Position numbers and translations under genes: made by a program
Assembly: GCF_009740395.1 (NCBI RefSeq)
Contig: NZ_WOXT01000002.1
Location: 372,001-436,000 of the forward strand
Length of the DNA stretch: 64,000 bases
From: Noviluteimonas gilva
GTDB lineage: Bacteria > Pseudomonadota > Gammaproteobacteria > Xanthomonadales > Xanthomonadaceae
Direction of reading: 5' to 3'
The notes under the pieces: generated by a model
Database searches by the model: none
What the model was told of the DNA's origin: nothing
The model's input: only the letters and a program-made list of their open reading frames with translations
In this document: one piece after another, positions 45,951 to 58,649 of the stretch
Layout of the letters: each line of letters begins with the position of its first letter
Numbering within the stretch: position 1 is the stretch's first letter

Positions 45951-46585
45951 CGTTGCAATTTCCTCAGTTCCAGTTCGCAGCCGATCAGGAATTCGAACGC
46001 CTCCAGGTGGCGGCGCGCTTCGGCCATGTCGGTGCCCCACGCGTAGAGCCCGTGTCCGTCGATGAGGTAGCCCCACATCGGGCGGCGGTCGAGCAGGGCG
46101 TCGACCTGCGCGGCGAGCGTGTGCATGTCCTGCGAGTTCGGCAGCACGGGCACGACGATCTCCGCTTCGTGCGTGTCGTTGCCGCTGAAGGCCTTCAGCA
46201 ACTCGTAGCCATCCAGCCGCATGTGGCCGGCGCCGGCGAACAGGCGCGAGGCGATCGTCTGGTTCTGCGAATGCGTGTGCAGGATGCAGCCGACTTCGGG
46301 GAAGCGCTTGTACAGCTGCGTGTGCAGCAGCGTTTCGGCGGACGACTTGCGGTCGGTGGCGACGGGCTGGCCTTCGAGGTCGACGACCATGATGTCGTCT
46401 TCGGTCAGCCGGCCCTTGTCGCGGCCGGAGACGGTGATCGCGGCGTGCTGCGCATCGATGCGGCGCGAGAAGTTGCTGCTGGTCGCCGGTGTCCACCCGC
46501 GCGCGGCGAGCTCGGTGACGTTGGCGACGATCTCGCCGGCCGCGCGACGCAGCGCTTCGCGGTCGAAGGGGAGGGGAGCGTTCAT
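45947..46585 (-). CDS. mtnB: Methylthioribulose-1-phosphate dehydratase
   Basis: Class II aldolase-fold zinc enzyme dehydrating 5-methylthioribulose-1-phosphate. The 212-residue protein shows [11 protein letters not shown], the zinc ligands in [10 protein letters not shown] and a late histidine in [11 protein letters not shown]. The start is ATG 46585. It leads the mtnB-mtnD-mtnC run; mtnA is not in the window, while the methylthioadenosine deaminase mtaD is at 1853-3184. Confidence 0.95.
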   Translation of the reverse strand: MNAPLPFDREALRRAAGEIVANVTELAARGWTPATSSNFSRRIDAQHAAITVSGRDKGRLTEDDIMVVDLEGQPVATDRKSSAETLLHTQLYKRFPEVGCILHTHSQNQTIASRLFAGAGHMRLDGYELLKAFSGNDTHEAEIVVPVLPNSQDMHTLAAQVDALLDRRPMWGYLIDGHGLYAWGTDMAEARRHLEAFEFLIGCELELRKLQR

Positions 46586-46657
46586 GGGCGGGGAGTTTAC
46601 CCGCTGCGTGTTCAGGCGCCGCAAACGTCCCTGCTGGCGGTGCTCGATCCGCAAAAG

Positions 46658-46685
46658 GAAACGGCGCGGTTGCCCGCGCCGTTTC
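46658..46685 (-). terminator. Rho-independent terminator of the APC permease
   Basis: A 12-bp stem, GAAACGGCGCGG (46658-46669) with CCGCGCCGTTTC (46674-46685), encloses TTGC. On the reverse strand it is followed by CTTTTGC, so it fits the permease gene stopping at 46707. It may also insulate the mtn genes. Confidence 0.8.
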
Positions 46686-46706
46686 GTGTGTCGCTTGTCG
46701 CAGGCC

Positions 46707-48257
46707 TTACGGGCCCGGCTCCGGGCCTTCGTGGAAGACCGGCGCGGCCGGGAGCACCGGTGCGGCGTCGTCCACCGGCTCGTTGCCCGGCTTCATGTGG
46801 CTCTTGCGATAGCCGTAGATGAAGTAGAAGAACAGGCCGATGCCCGCCCAGATCGGGAAGACGAGCTTGGCGTCGCGCGGCAGGTACCAGAACAGCACCA
46901 TGCAGCCGATGACCGACATCGGCGCGATGATCCACACCAGCGGCGTGCGGAACGGACGATGGCGCGTCGGATCGCTGCGACGGAGCATCATGACCGCGAG
47001 CGAGACGACCAGGAACGCGAACAGCGTGCCCGAGTTCGAGATGTCCGCGAGCTTGCCGACCGGCAGGAACGCAGCGGCGATCATCACGCCCAGGCCCGTC
47101 ATCATCGTCACCACGTGCGGGGTGTTGAAGCGCGGGTGCACCTTGCTCAGGATCGGCGGCAGCAGGCCGTCGCGCGACATCGTGAAGAAGATGCGCGTCT
47201 GACCGTAGATCATCATCAGGATGACCGAGGGCAGGGCGATGAACGCGGCCAGGCCGAGCAGGTTGCCGACCATCGGGTGGCCGATCATGCGCAGCACGTG
47301 CGCCAGCGCTTCGCTCGAGCACACCAGCGGCAGGTTTTCACCGGCAGCCAGTTCCTTGCATCGTGCGGCCAGTTCCATCGAACCCGGCGACAGCGGCGAA
47401 CCATCGGCCGCGAACACCGGCTGCGCGCCGTACGAACCGATCGCGCCGGCCGCCACCAGCAGGTAGAAGATGGTGCAGACGATCAACGAAGCGATCAGGC
47501 CGATCGGGATGTTGCGCTGCGGATTCTTGGTTTCCTCGGCCGCGGTGGAGACCGCGTCGAAGCCGACGTACGCGAAGAAGATCGACGCCGCCGCACCCAC
47601 GATGCCGGCGTTGCCGAGCGGGGCGAAGGGATGGAAGTTGGCGTCCTTCATCACCGGGATCGCCAGGATGATGAACGCGGTGAGCGCGAGCACCTTCACC
47701 GTCACCAGGAAGGCGTTGACCACCGCGCTTTCCTTGGTGCCGCGGATCAGCAACACGGTGACCAGCAGGCCGATGAAGACCGCCGGCAGGTTGATGACGC
47801 CGCCCGCATAGGGACCGGTCGCCAGTGCGGCCGGTACCTCGATATGCAGGAACGAATTTTTCAGCAGGCCCACCAGGTACCCTGACCATCCGACCGAGAC
47901 CGCGCTCGCCGCGACGGCGTATTCGAGGATGAGGGCCCAGCCCACGAGCCAGGCGACGAATTCGCCGAGCACCGCGTAGGAGTAGGTGTATGCCGAACCG
48001 GACACGGGCACCATCGCCGCGAGTTCGGCGTAGCACAGCGCCGCGACCGCGCAGACGAAGCCTGCGATCACGAACGACAACATCATGCCGGGGCCGGCCT
48101 TCTGCGCGGCTTCGGCGGTCAGCACGAAGATGCCGGTGCCGATGATTGCGCCGATGCCGAGCATCGTCAGCTGGAAGGCGCCGAGCTGGCGCTTGAGCGC
48201 CTTCTTCTCGGCCGTCTTCAGGATTAAATCCAGAGGCTTGACACGCCAGAACAGCAT
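46707..48257 (-). CDS. APC-family amino-acid permease
   Basis: A 516-residue inner-membrane transporter with 12 or more hydrophobic segments. [25 protein letters not shown] near residues 33-57 is the glycine-rich substrate loop of the amino acid-polyamine-organocation superfamily, and the length and pattern ([17 protein letters not shown]) match the YfnA/cationic amino-acid transporter group. A loop of about 30 residues holding two cysteines (near [16 protein letters not shown]) is characteristic too. Which amino acid is moved is not clear. Confidence 0.88.
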   Translation of the reverse strand: MLFWRVKPLDLILKTAEKKALKRQLGAFQLTMLGIGAIIGTGIFVLTAEAAQKAGPGMMLSFVIAGFVCAVAALCYAELAAMVPVSGSAYTYSYAVLGEFVAWLVGWALILEYAVAASAVSVGWSGYLVGLLKNSFLHIEVPAALATGPYAGGVINLPAVFIGLLVTVLLIRGTKESAVVNAFLVTVKVLALTAFIILAIPVMKDANFHPFAPLGNAGIVGAAASIFFAYVGFDAVSTAAEETKNPQRNIPIGLIASLIVCTIFYLLVAAGAIGSYGAQPVFAADGSPLSPGSMELAARCKELAAGENLPLVCSSEALAHVLRMIGHPMVGNLLGLAAFIALPSVILMMIYGQTRIFFTMSRDGLLPPILSKVHPRFNTPHVVTMMTGLGVMIAAAFLPVGKLADISNSGTLFAFLVVSLAVMMLRRSDPTRHRPFRTPLVWIIAPMSVIGCMVLFWYLPRDAKLVFPIWAGIGLFFYFIYGYRKSHMKPGNEPVDDAAPVLPAAPVFHEGPEPGP

Positions 48258-48407
48258 TTGGTTCTCCCCGGAGAGCGATTAGATGACCCCACGGGTGCCG
48301 CGATGGCTGGCGTGGGCCGCCGGCGAACATACCCCGCGGCGGCGCGGTGGCACAAGTAACGTTCGGGGGCGGTGATAATCGGCCCCTTCCCCGCACGAAA
48401 CCGCCCC

Positions 48408-48962
48408 ATGTCCATGGACCCGAACGCCGCCGATGCGGCGCGCCGAGCGTTGGCCGACTATCGCCGACGTTGGCTGGCTGAATCCGCGACCGTCGACCGC
48501 TTCCTCGATCTGCTGGACGACGCCGAGGATCCCTTTCGCCGCGAACGCCTGGCCGGCCATTTCACCGCTTCGGCCTGGCTGGTCGACCGTGCGGGCGAGC
48601 GCGTGCTGCTCACGCACCATCGCAAGCTCGATCGCTGGTTGCAGCTGGGCGGCCACGCCGACGGCGAGTGCGATTTCGCGCGCGTGGCGTTGACGGAAGC
48701 GGAAGAGGAGTCGGGGCTGACGGCGTTGACCGTCGAGGCGGAGATCTTCGACCTCGACGCGCACGAGATTCCGGAACACAAGGGCGTCCCGGCACACATC
48801 CACTACGACGTGCGCTTCATCGTGCGCGCGGGAGAGAACGAAGCATTCGTCGTCAGCGACGAATCGCACGCGCTGGCGTGGCGCGCGATTGCGACGTTGC
48901 CGCACGACGAATCGATGGATTCGTCGGTGCGGCGGATGGCGGAGAAGTGGTTGTCGCGCTGA
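48408..48962 (+). CDS. Nudix hydrolase
   Basis: A 184-residue protein. The Nudix box is GGHADGECDFARVALTEAEEESGL, conforming to the GX5EX7REUXEEXGU pattern with the usual arginine replaced by threonine or glutamate positions. A helical N-terminal region (about 1-45, AARRALADYRRRWLAE) precedes it. The substrate is unknown. The start is ATG 48408 or 48414. The region 48258-48407 between it and the permease gene holds both promoters but no motif I can define. Confidence 0.85.
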   Translation: MSMDPNAADAARRALADYRRRWLAESATVDRFLDLLDDAEDPFRRERLAGHFTASAWLVDRAGERVLLTHHRKLDRWLQLGGHADGECDFARVALTEAEEESGLTALTVEAEIFDLDAHEIPEHKGVPAHIHYDVRFIVRAGENEAFVVSDESHALAWRAIATLPHDESMDSSVRRMAEKWLSR

Positions 48963-48967
48963 GCTTG

Positions 48968-49534
48968 TTACTCGGCGCGACCGCCGAATTCGCCGGTGGT
49001 CGTGTTGACCCACACCTTCTCGCCGGTGCCGATGTATTCCGGGACCATGATTTCGATGCCCGTCGTCAGCTTCGCCGGCTTCGGGCGCTTGGTCGCCGTG
49101 CCGCCCTTGAGTTCCGGCGGCGTTTCGATCACTTCCATCGCCACGCTCTGCGGCAACTGGATCGCCACCGGCGCGTCGTCGATCAGCTGCACGTAGATGC
49201 CGGTGAGGTCATCGACGATGTAACCGGCCGCGTCGCCGATCGCATCGGCGTCGAGCGTGTACGGCGTGTAGTCCTCGTCGTCGAGGAACACGAACGCTTC
49301 GCCGTCCTTGTACGAGTACGTCGCCTGGCGGCGGCTCATGTCGACTTCGCGCAGATCGTCGTCGCCATCGAAGCTCGCGTCGAGCTTGTTCGCGCCGGGG
49401 ATGCTGTACATGACGAAGCGGAAGCGCACGTTGCCGCCGCGACCCTGCGGCGAGCTGCGTTCGATGTCGCGGATCTGGTACACGCCGCCGTTGTATTCGA
49501 CGACGTTGCCTTTCTTGATGTCGTAAGCCTTCAT
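48968..49534 (-). CDS. efpL: EF-P-like protein EfpL (YeiP)
   Basis: A paralogue of EF-P that also relieves ribosome stalls. The 188-residue protein has the three beta-barrel domains of the family. At the tip loop it carries Arg32 in SSPQGRGG in place of the modifiable lysine of EF-P, the feature separating EfpL/YeiP from Efp; it therefore needs no EpmB modification. Start ATG 49534 lies just after the short-chain dehydrogenase stop. The window thus encodes both EF-P (1060-1626) and EfpL. Confidence 0.94.
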   Translation of the reverse strand: MKAYDIKKGNVVEYNGGVYQIRDIERSSPQGRGGNVRFRFVMYSIPGANKLDASFDGDDDLREVDMSRRQATYSYKDGEAFVFLDDEDYTPYTLDADAIGDAAGYIVDDLTGIYVQLIDDAPVAIQLPQSVAMEVIETPPELKGGTATKRPKPAKLTTGIEIMVPEYIGTGEKVWVNTTTGEFGGRAE

Positions 49535-49538
49535 GGGA

Positions 49539-50309
49539 TCACTTCGGTGCGAGGCGCGTGGCGCCGTCCAGGCGAATGGTTTCGCCGTTGAGGTAGGTGT
49601 TGCCGAGGATGTACGCGACGAGGTCCGCGAATTCTTCGGGCTTGCCCAGGCGTGAGGGGAACGGAATGGACGCTGCGAGCGCCTGCTGCACGTTCTCCGG
49701 CATGCCATCGACCATCGGCGTCCAGAACACGCCCGGGGCGATGGTCATCACGCGGATGCCGAAGCGGGCGAGTTCGCGCGCCATCGGCAGCGTCATCCCG
49801 ACCACGCCGCCCTTCGACGCCGAATACGCGGCCTGCCCGATCTGGCCTTCGTAAGCGGCGACGGACGCGGTGTTGATGATCACGCCGCGCTCGCCGTCGG
49901 TGCCGGCGTCGTTGTGCTGCATCAGGTTGGCGGCCGCCTTGGCGACGTTGAAGCTGCCGACGAGGTTGACCATCACGGTCGTCGAGAACTGCGACAGCGG
50001 CATCGGCGCTTCCTTGCCGAGCACGCGACCTGCGCCGAGGATGCCGGCGCAGTTGATCGCGACGTTCAGGCCACCGAGGAAGTCCTTCGCCGCCGCGACG
50101 TTCGCGACCACGCCCGCTTCGTCGCTCACGTCGGTCTTGAAGAATTTCGCATTGGCGGCGCCGAGTTGTTCGACGGCGGCCGCGCCCTTCTCGTCGTTGA
50201 CGTCGAACAGCGCGACCTTCGCGCCGTTGGTGACCAGGTGCTGCGCAACGGCGAAGCCCAGGCCGGAGACGCCGCCGGTGACGATGGCGCGGGTGGATGA
50301 CAGTTGCAT
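49539..50309 (-). CDS. Short-chain dehydrogenase (3-hydroxyacyl-CoA dehydrogenase type 2-like)
   Basis: A 256-residue NAD(H)-dependent oxidoreductase. The cofactor motif is VTGGVSGLG at residues 10-18, the NAG motif is AINCAGI, and the catalytic YxxxK is YSASKGG. The overall sequence ([28 protein letters not shown]) matches the HSD17B10/type-2 3-hydroxyacyl-CoA dehydrogenase group, which acts in branched-chain amino-acid and fatty-acid breakdown; this fits the leucine-degradation genes further along. It lies four bases from efpL. Confidence 0.9.
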   Translation of the reverse strand: MQLSSTRAIVTGGVSGLGFAVAQHLVTNGAKVALFDVNDEKGAAAVEQLGAANAKFFKTDVSDEAGVVANVAAAKDFLGGLNVAINCAGILGAGRVLGKEAPMPLSQFSTTVMVNLVGSFNVAKAAANLMQHNDAGTDGERGVIINTASVAAYEGQIGQAAYSASKGGVVGMTLPMARELARFGIRVMTIAPGVFWTPMVDGMPENVQQALAASIPFPSRLGKPEEFADLVAYILGNTYLNGETIRLDGATRLAPK

Positions 50310-50348
50310 GGGGGATCCCTGCGGGCGGTAAAGAAGCGGGATTTTAGC

Positions 50349-51647
50349 CTATGGGGCGGTCGCGGCCGGTTGGCGGGCGACGGCCCCGTCCTTCATCACG
50401 AACACCGGCCGCCGCAGGGCGCCGATGTCCTGCGACGGGTCGCCGGTGAAGGCCGCCAGGTCGGCGCGCAGGCCGGTGCGGATCGCGCCGAACTTCGCGT
50501 CCTGGCGCAGCACTTTCGCGGCGACGGTGGTGCAGGCCTGCAGGGCTTCGAGCGGCGTCATGCCCAGGCGCACCAGCCATTCGGGTTCGCGGAAGTTGTC
50601 GCCGTGGCGGAACACGCCGACGTCGCTGCCGCAGGCGATCGTCGTGCCGGCCTTGCGCGCGCGGGCGAAGGCGGCGGCGACGTCGCGCATGTCCTGCGTC
50701 GGTTGCGATTGGCCGGGGACGTAATGTTCGAAGTATTCGCCGTAGGCTTCGGCGGCCGTCAGCGTCGGCAACCATGCGACGTTGCGTTCGCGCATGCGGC
50801 GGAAGGTGGCTTCGGAAACGGTGTAACCGTGTTCGATCGTGTCGGCGCCCGCGTCGACGGCCATGCGCACGGCCTTGTCGGTCATCGCGTGCACGGCGAC
50901 GGGGCGGCCCGAGAGGTGCGCGGCGTCGACCATCGCCTTCAATTCTTCCGACGAGAACGTCGGTTGCGTGCTGCCGTCGGCGCCGATGCCGAAGTCGGCG
51001 TAGAGCTTGATCCAGTCCGCGCCGTGTCCGGCCTGGTCGCGCACGGCGGCGATGCCCGCGTCGACGCCGCTGACTTCCTGCGCGCCACGCGGCAGTGAGA
51101 GATCGTCGCGGAAGCCGCGCGGGCCGGGGCCGTAGCTCGCGGTCGCGACGATCGCCTTGGTCGCGACGAACAGACGCGGGCCATCGATCAATCCGCTTTC
51201 GATCGCTTGCTTGATCGCGACGTCGTCGTAGTTCGCGCCTTCGGTGCCGAGATCGCGCAGCGTCGTCCAACCCGCCTGCAGCGTGTCGTGCGCGTGACGC
51301 GCCGCGCGCAGGACGCGCTCCGCCTCCGATTCCTTCAGGACCTGGTCGTTCCAGAGCGTCTCGTTGTACGGATGCAGGAAGACGTGCGAATGCAGGTCGA
51401 TCAGCCCCGGCACCAGCGTCGCGCCGGGCAGGGCGATGCGTTGCGCATCGGCGGGTGCATCGACGGTGTTCACATTGCCGACAGCGACGATCGCGCCATC
51501 GCGCACCAACACGACCCACCCGGCGTGCGAGGCGCCTTCGCCGGTCCACACGCGCTCGGGCTGAAGCAGATACGTTGGCTTCGGCGCATCGGCGGCGAAG
51601 GTCTGCAAGGACAACAACGCCAGCAACACACCGAGCAAACGCCGCAT
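50349..51647 (-). CDS. Secreted metal-dependent amidohydrolase
   Basis: A 432-residue exported hydrolase with signal peptide [15 protein letters not shown]. Metal ligands: [15 protein letters not shown] with the lysine likely carboxylated, [16 protein letters not shown] and the late aspartate in [12 protein letters not shown]. This layout is that of imidazolonepropionase-like or Xaa-Pro dipeptidase amidohydrolases of the periplasm, which cleave small peptide or lactone substrates. Start ATG 51647 is two bases after the GNAT stop, so the two are coupled. Confidence 0.87.
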   Translation of the reverse strand: MRRLLGVLLALLSLQTFAADAPKPTYLLQPERVWTGEGASHAGWVVLVRDGAIVAVGNVNTVDAPADAQRIALPGATLVPGLIDLHSHVFLHPYNETLWNDQVLKESEAERVLRAARHAHDTLQAGWTTLRDLGTEGANYDDVAIKQAIESGLIDGPRLFVATKAIVATASYGPGPRGFRDDLSLPRGAQEVSGVDAGIAAVRDQAGHGADWIKLYADFGIGADGSTQPTFSSEELKAMVDAAHLSGRPVAVHAMTDKAVRMAVDAGADTIEHGYTVSEATFRRMRERNVAWLPTLTAAEAYGEYFEHYVPGQSQPTQDMRDVAAAFARARKAGTTIACGSDVGVFRHGDNFREPEWLVRLGMTPLEALQACTTVAAKVLRQDAKFGAIRTGLRADLAAFTGDPSQDIGALRRPVFVMKDGAVARQPAATAP

Positions 51648-51649
51648 GG

Positions 51650-52135
51650 TCAGAGCTCCAGCAAGTAGAACGTGTTGCAACCGCCGTGGCCGGTGTTGCC
51701 CATCGGCTTGGCGATGCGCTTGAAGCCGGTGCGTTCGTACAGGCGCATCGCCGCGTCCATGCCGCCGAGTGTTTCGAGATAGCAGCGTTTGAAGCCGAAC
51801 GCGCGTGCGGCATCGAGCGACAACTGCATCACTTGCGCGCCCGCACCCAGGCCGCGCAACGAGGACAGGAAATACATCTTGCGCAATTCGCAGGTGTCCG
51901 CATCGCCGCCTTCCAGCGGCGCGACACCGCCGCCGCCTTCCACGATGCCGTCGCGTTCGACGACCCAGTACGCACTGCGCGGCTGCGCGTAGCTGCGGCT
52001 CATCCAGTCGACTTCGGGATCGTTGATCGCGAACCCGGCGCCGCTTGCGCCGAACTCGGGCATCACGGTGCGAATGATTTCCGCCATGCGCGCATCGTCG
52101 CGCGCTTGAATGGGTCGTACGGACAACTCAGGCAT
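51650..52135 (-). CDS. GNAT-family N-acetyltransferase
   Basis: A 161-residue acetyltransferase from ATG 52135 ([17 protein letters not shown]). The acetyl-CoA-binding motif A region is [28 protein letters not shown], with the Q/R-x-x-G-x-G/A pattern, and the C-terminal part has [12 protein letters not shown]. The substrate is unknown. An ATG at 52153 would add six residues. It overlaps the end of the GGDEF-EAL gene. Confidence 0.87.
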   Translation of the reverse strand: MPELSVRPIQARDDARMAEIIRTVMPEFGASGAGFAINDPEVDWMSRSYAQPRSAYWVVERDGIVEGGGGVAPLEGGDADTCELRKMYFLSSLRGLGAGAQVMQLSLDAARAFGFKRCYLETLGGMDAAMRLYERTGFKRIAKPMGNTGHGGCNTFYLLEL

Positions 52136-54611
52136 GGGCTCTCGTGGGGGCATGGCGCGCGATGCGCAGGGCGAGCTCTTCCGGCGTCAGGCCGGGAGCG
52201 AAGAGGAAGCCCTGGCCGATCTTCACGCCAAGGCGGATGAGGAATTGACGCTGCGCATCGCTCTCGATGCCTTCGGCGACCAGGCCCAGGCCCAGGCTTT
52301 GCGCGATCCCGGCGACGGCCTGGCAGATCGCGACGTCGGAGGTGTTGTGCGGCACGCCTTCGAGGAATTGCTGGCTGAGTTTCAAACCGTGGATCGGTAG
52401 GCGGCGCAAATAGTTGAGCGCGCTGTAGCCTTCGCCGAAATCATCGATGCTCAGCAACACGCCGAGCATGCGCAGGCCCGCGAAGGTCGTCAGCGTGTCG
52501 GGCGCATCTTCGATCAACACGCGCTCGGTGAATTCCAGTTCCAGCGCATCGCCCGGCAGGCCGGCGCTCGCAAGCGCTTCGGCAACCGTTTCGGCGAGAT
52601 CTTCGGCCAGGAACTGGCGATAGGAAACATTCACCGCGACGCGTTCGATCGGCAGGCCTTCGTCACGCCAACGCCGCATTTGCTGGCAGGCCTCGCGCAA
52701 CACCCAGCCGCCGATGCGCACGATGTCGCCGGTGTTCTCCGCATGGCCGATGAAATGATCCGGCCGCATTTCGCCCAGCGTGTCGTTGCGCCAGCGGATC
52801 AGTGCTTCGGCGCCGACGATGCGGCCCGTCAACAGTTCGACCTGCGGCTGGTAGACCAACTTGAACTCGCGATTGTCGACCGCGCGCCGCAGGTGCGTTT
52901 CCATCTGCAGGCGCTGTTGCTGCTGATCGGCGAGCGCCTGACTGAAATCCTGCCAGCCGTTGCGCGCGCGGCGCTTGCTGTCGTACATCGCGACGTCGGC
53001 GTTCTGGATCAGCAATTGCGGGCGATCGCCGTGTTCGGGCGCGCGCGCGATGCCGATGCTCGCGGTGATCGTGAATTCTTCGCCGGCCATGCGGAAGGCG
53101 TCGCCGAAGGCCTCGAGGATCGCGGCCGCGAGACGTTGCGGACGTTCGGGATCGTCGCCGGTCAGGCACACGACGAGGAATTCATCGCCGCCGAACCGCG
53201 CGATCAGGCCTTCGGTCGCCACGGCGCGCTGGATGCGGCGCGCGGCGCTCGCGATCACCTGGTCGCCGGCTGCGTGGCCGAGCACATCGTTGACGACCTT
53301 GAAGCGATCCAGGTCGATGTAGAGCACCGCGACGTCGGAATGCGAGGGATCCGACAGGCGCGCTTCGAGTTCCTCCAACACCGCATCGCGGTTGAGCAAC
53401 ATCGTCAGCGGGTCGGTGCGCGCCTGCACGCGCAGGGTTTCTTCGGCCTGCTTGGTTTCGGTGATGTCCTGGAACGTGCCGGTCAGGCGCGTGCCCGTGG
53501 GATCGGCGGCTTCGGATTCGCCGATGATGCGGATCCACAACGTGTGGCCATCGGCGCGGATGCCCTGCAGGTCCATCTCGAAGCCTTCGCCGTGCTCGAC
53601 CGCACGCGTGAGCGCATCGTGGAAGCGCTTGCGTTCGGTTTCGCGCAGGCACGCCTGCAACTCGCTGATGCTCGCCGACGTGCGCGCCAGGCCGAGCATG
53701 CGCTGCGCTTCGCCGGTGAGATAAACGTGCTCGCTGTTGGCGTCCCATTCCCAACCGCCGACGTGCGCCAGGTCCTGCACGCGATCGAACAGCGTGATGT
53801 CGCGCTTGAACGCAGTGACATCGGAGAACAGCGACAACACCTGTTGCGGGTGATCCTGCCCCGGCGCGAATTGCGGCACCGAGGTGATCGACAGCCAGAT
53901 CAGCCGTCGCGTGGCGAGATTGAGGAAGCCGAGCACCGTGCTCGGCGAAATCGTACCCGTGCGCAGAGCGCGGAAGGACGGCAGTTCCTGGTCGTCGAGT
54001 TCCTTGCCGTGTTCGTCGAAGATGCGCCAGTGGTCGAGCGCGAGTTCTTCCACGAGGCTCGCGCCCTTGGGAATGCGCAGGATGCGCATCGCCGCGGGGT
54101 TGGCGTACGCGACGCGGCCATCGGCTTTGCGAACCAGGATGCCCTTGTCGATCACTTCCATCAGCTCGCGATAGCGGACTTCCGCTTCGTGTCGCTTGCT
54201 GAGGTCGCGCGCGACCGCAACGATGCGCGTCTCGCCGCCATCGTCGAACCCGGCCGAGTGCACTTCGACGGGGAAGCGCGTGCCGTCGGCGCGCATGTTC
54301 GTCACTTCGACGACGTAGGTGCCGCCGCGATTGAGGACTTCCCACACCGGCGCGAGATGGTCGCGCGGCAGGTCGGGATTGAGGATGTCGATGTTCTTGC
54401 CGACGATTTCGCCGCGCGGCCGGTTGTACGCCGCGATGCCCGCCTTGTTGAGGTCGAGCACGGTGCCTTCCCAGTCGAGGATGCTGACCGGGTCGGGCAC
54501 CGCGTCGAACAACGCGCGGAACCGATTGCGTTCCACCTCGAGCGCCGCGTTCGCGGCCTGCAGCGCAGCCTCCGCTTCGGCGAGCTTCCGGCGGAGCGCG
54601 CTGTCGTTCAC
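52128..54611 (-). CDS. PAS-GGDEF-EAL cyclic-di-GMP protein
   Basis: An 827-residue soluble signalling protein from GTG 54611 (GTGA overlap with liuE). A short coiled coil (EAEAALQAANAALEVE) leads to three PAS domains (about 25-145, 150-265 and 270-385). The GGDEF domain near 390-560 keeps RFGGDEF; the upstream RxxD inhibitory site is not seen. The EAL domain (570-820) keeps EALIRW, VNVSYRQF, LELEFTER, DDFGEGYSAL, the catalytic lysine (GLKLSQQF, where KID has become KLS) and AEGIES. Both synthase and phosphodiesterase activity are possible. No transmembrane segment, so the PAS domains would sense a cytoplasmic cue. Confidence 0.93.
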   Translation of the reverse strand: MNDSALRRKLAEAEAALQAANAALEVERNRFRALFDAVPDPVSILDWEGTVLDLNKAGIAAYNRPRGEIVGKNIDILNPDLPRDHLAPVWEVLNRGGTYVVEVTNMRADGTRFPVEVHSAGFDDGGETRIVAVARDLSKRHEAEVRYRELMEVIDKGILVRKADGRVAYANPAAMRILRIPKGASLVEELALDHWRIFDEHGKELDDQELPSFRALRTGTISPSTVLGFLNLATRRLIWLSITSVPQFAPGQDHPQQVLSLFSDVTAFKRDITLFDRVQDLAHVGGWEWDANSEHVYLTGEAQRMLGLARTSASISELQACLRETERKRFHDALTRAVEHGEGFEMDLQGIRADGHTLWIRIIGESEAADPTGTRLTGTFQDITETKQAEETLRVQARTDPLTMLLNRDAVLEELEARLSDPSHSDVAVLYIDLDRFKVVNDVLGHAAGDQVIASAARRIQRAVATEGLIARFGGDEFLVVCLTGDDPERPQRLAAAILEAFGDAFRMAGEEFTITASIGIARAPEHGDRPQLLIQNADVAMYDSKRRARNGWQDFSQALADQQQQRLQMETHLRRAVDNREFKLVYQPQVELLTGRIVGAEALIRWRNDTLGEMRPDHFIGHAENTGDIVRIGGWVLREACQQMRRWRDEGLPIERVAVNVSYRQFLAEDLAETVAEALASAGLPGDALELEFTERVLIEDAPDTLTTFAGLRMLGVLLSIDDFGEGYSALNYLRRLPIHGLKLSQQFLEGVPHNTSDVAICQAVAGIAQSLGLGLVAEGIESDAQRQFLIRLGVKIGQGFLFAPGLTPEELALRIARHAPTRAHA

Positions 54612-55503
54612 GCCGCCGCCCGCGCCTGGGTGACCTTGCTGCTGCTCGCGCGCCCCAGCAGGGCGGCGAGCCATCGGCCGGTGTCGACCAGTTGGTCCAG
54701 GTCGATGCCGGTCTGCATGCCCATGCCGTGCAGCATGTACACGACGTCTTCGCTCGCGACGTTGCCGGACGCGCCCTTCGCGTAGGGGCAGCCGCCCGTG
54801 CCCGACACGGACGAATCGGCCACGCGCACGCCTTCTTCCAGGCATGCGAGCAGGTTGGGCAGCGCCTGGCCGTAGGTATCGTGGAAGTGCACGGCGAGCG
54901 CGTGCATGGGCACTTCCTGCGCGACGGCGCGCAACATCGCGCGTGCCTTCGCCGGCGTGCCGACGCCGATCGTGTCGCCGAGCGAGATCTCGTAGCAGCC
55001 GAGCGCATGCATGCGCTTGGCGACGCGCACGACGTCTTCGACCGGCACTTCGCCCTGGTACGGACAACCGAGCACGGTGGACACGTAGCCGCGCACGCGC
55101 ACGCCGTCGCGGTTCGCGCGTTCGAGCACGGGGCGGAAGCGTTCGATCGATTCGTCGATCGTCGCGTTGATGTTCTTCTGGTTGAAGGCTTCCGACGCGG
55201 CGGTGAAGACCGCGACTTCATCGGCGCCGACGGCGCGCGCGCGGTCGTAGCCCTGTTCGTTCGGCACCAGCACCGGATAGCGCACGCCGTGCTTGCGCGT
55301 GATGCCGGTGAAGACTTCGGCGGCGTCGGCGAGTTGCGGCACCCACTTCGGGCTGACGAAGCTGGTGGCTTCGATCGTCGAGAGGCCGGACGCCGTCAGG
55401 CGATCGATCAGTTCGATCTTCGCCGGCGTGGGGACCAGCGTCTTTTCGTTCTGCAGCCCGTCGCGCGGGCCGACTTCGACGATGCGGACGAAATCTGCGG
55501 ACA

Positions 55504-55504
<1 letters not shown>
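54608..55504 (-). CDS. liuE: Hydroxymethylglutaryl-CoA lyase
   Basis: Splits HMG-CoA to acetoacetate and acetyl-CoA, the last step of leucine breakdown. The 298-residue protein has the DRE-TIM/HMGL motifs VEVGPRDGLQNE, HFHDTYGQ and the catalytic-cysteine signature SGTGGCPYAKGASGN. I start it at ATG 55504 (TGATG with liuD); a GTG at 55507 adds one residue. It is the third gene of liuC-liuD-liuE. Confidence 0.95.
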
Positions 55505-57515
<2,011 letters not shown>

Positions 57516-57516
<1 letters not shown>

Positions 57517-58304
57517 CAGGTTTCCGTCCAGGCGGGTTTGCGCTTGCCGAGGAAGGCCGACAGACCCTCCTGGCCTTCGGGCGAAACGCGGAGCGCGGCG
57601 ATGAGCGCCGCGTTCTGTGCATCGATGGTGTAGGCGTCGTGCGTGTTTGCAATGCGACGTACGAGGAACTTCGCGGTCGATGCGGCCACGGGGCCGGCCT
57701 GCATCAGGAGGCTCACCTGCTGCGCGACGGCGGCGTCGAGCGCGGCTTCATCGGGGACGACCTGGTGCACCAGGCCGATGCGATGCGCTTCGTTCGCGTC
57801 GAACCGTTCGGCGGTGGCGAACCAGCGCCGCGCCTGGCGCGCGCCGATCGCGGCGATCACGTAGGGCGAGATCACCGCGGGCAGTAGCCCCAGGCGCGCT
57901 TCGGTGAGGCCGAAGGTGGCATTGGCCGAGGCAATGGCGATGTCGCAGCAGGCGACCAGGCCCACGCCGCCGCCGAAGGCTGCGCCGTGGACGCGGGCGA
58001 TGGTCGGCTTCGGGAGTTCGTCGAGCGTGCGCATCAGGCGCGCGAGCTTCAGCGAGTCGTCGCGGTTGGCCGCCTCGCTGGCCGTGGCCATGTCGCGCAT
58101 CCAGTTCAGGTCGGCGCCCGCCGAGAACGAGGCGCCGTCGCCTTCGAGCACGAGCACGCGGACGCCGGGGTCGCTGCCGACCTCCTCCAGCGTGGCCGTG
58201 AGATCGGCGATCAGGGCGGCGTCGAACGCGTTGTGCAGCTGCGGCCGGGCCAGGCGCAGGCGGGCGAGGGCGCCCTCGCGGAGCAACTGCAGGCTGTCGC
58301 GCAT
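57516..58304 (-). CDS. liuC: Enoyl-CoA hydratase (methylglutaconyl-CoA hydratase)
   Basis: A 262-residue crotonase. The oxyanion-hole segments are FSAGADLNWM and VHGAAFGGGVGL. By operon with liuD and liuE it should hydrate 3-methylglutaconyl-CoA to HMG-CoA. Start ATG 58304 gives MRDSLQLLREG. It diverges from the Fur-boxed feoA gene 97 bases away and leads the transcript that also carries the GGDEF-EAL protein, GNAT and amidohydrolase through short overlaps. Confidence 0.92.
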
Positions 58305-58362
58305 CGGGCCGTCCGTCAGGGAAAGGAGCCGAATGATAAGCCGGCCCGCCGCAGTGGTATTC

Positions 58363-58381
58363 TTGAGAACAATTCCTATTT
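58363..58381 (+). promoter_or_regulatory. Putative Fur box before feoA
   Basis: The 19 bases TTGAGAACAATTCCTATTT lie 20 bases before feoA and resemble the Fur palindrome (GAGAA-N-ATTC core, AT-rich flanks) seen before iron genes in Xanthomonadaceae. The position between liuC and feoA could also influence liuC. No confident -35/-10 pair could be chosen. Confidence 0.5.
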
Positions 58382-58400
58382 GCCCCGGACACCCCCCAAC

Positions 58401-58649
58401 GTGAGGCTGACCGACCTGCCGCGCCGCATCGCCGCCGCCGTCGAACGCGTCGAAGACCACGCGCCGAACGACGCCATCGCGCGCCGACTGCGCGAACTCG
58501 GCTTCGTGGCCGGCGAATTGGTGGAAGTGGTGGCCTCCGGTCCGCTCGGTGCCGAACCCTTGCTGGTCCAGGTGGGTTTCACGCGCTTCGCGCTGCGTCG
58601 CGCCGAAGCGCACCGCATCGTGGTGCGTCGCGACGAGGCCGCCGCATGA
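58401..58649 (+). CDS. feoA: Ferrous iron transport protein FeoA
   Basis: An 82-residue SH3-like cytoplasmic protein that supports FeoB. It starts at GTG 58401 (VRLTDLPRRIAAAVERVED) and has the LRELGFVAGELVEVVASGPLG core typical of the FeoA beta-barrel. It overlaps feoB by ATGA. Ferrous-iron import and the Fur-like box upstream fit together. Confidence 0.9.
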   Translation: MRLTDLPRRIAAAVERVEDHAPNDAIARRLRELGFVAGELVEVVASGPLGAEPLLVQVGFTRFALRRAEAHRIVVRRDEAAA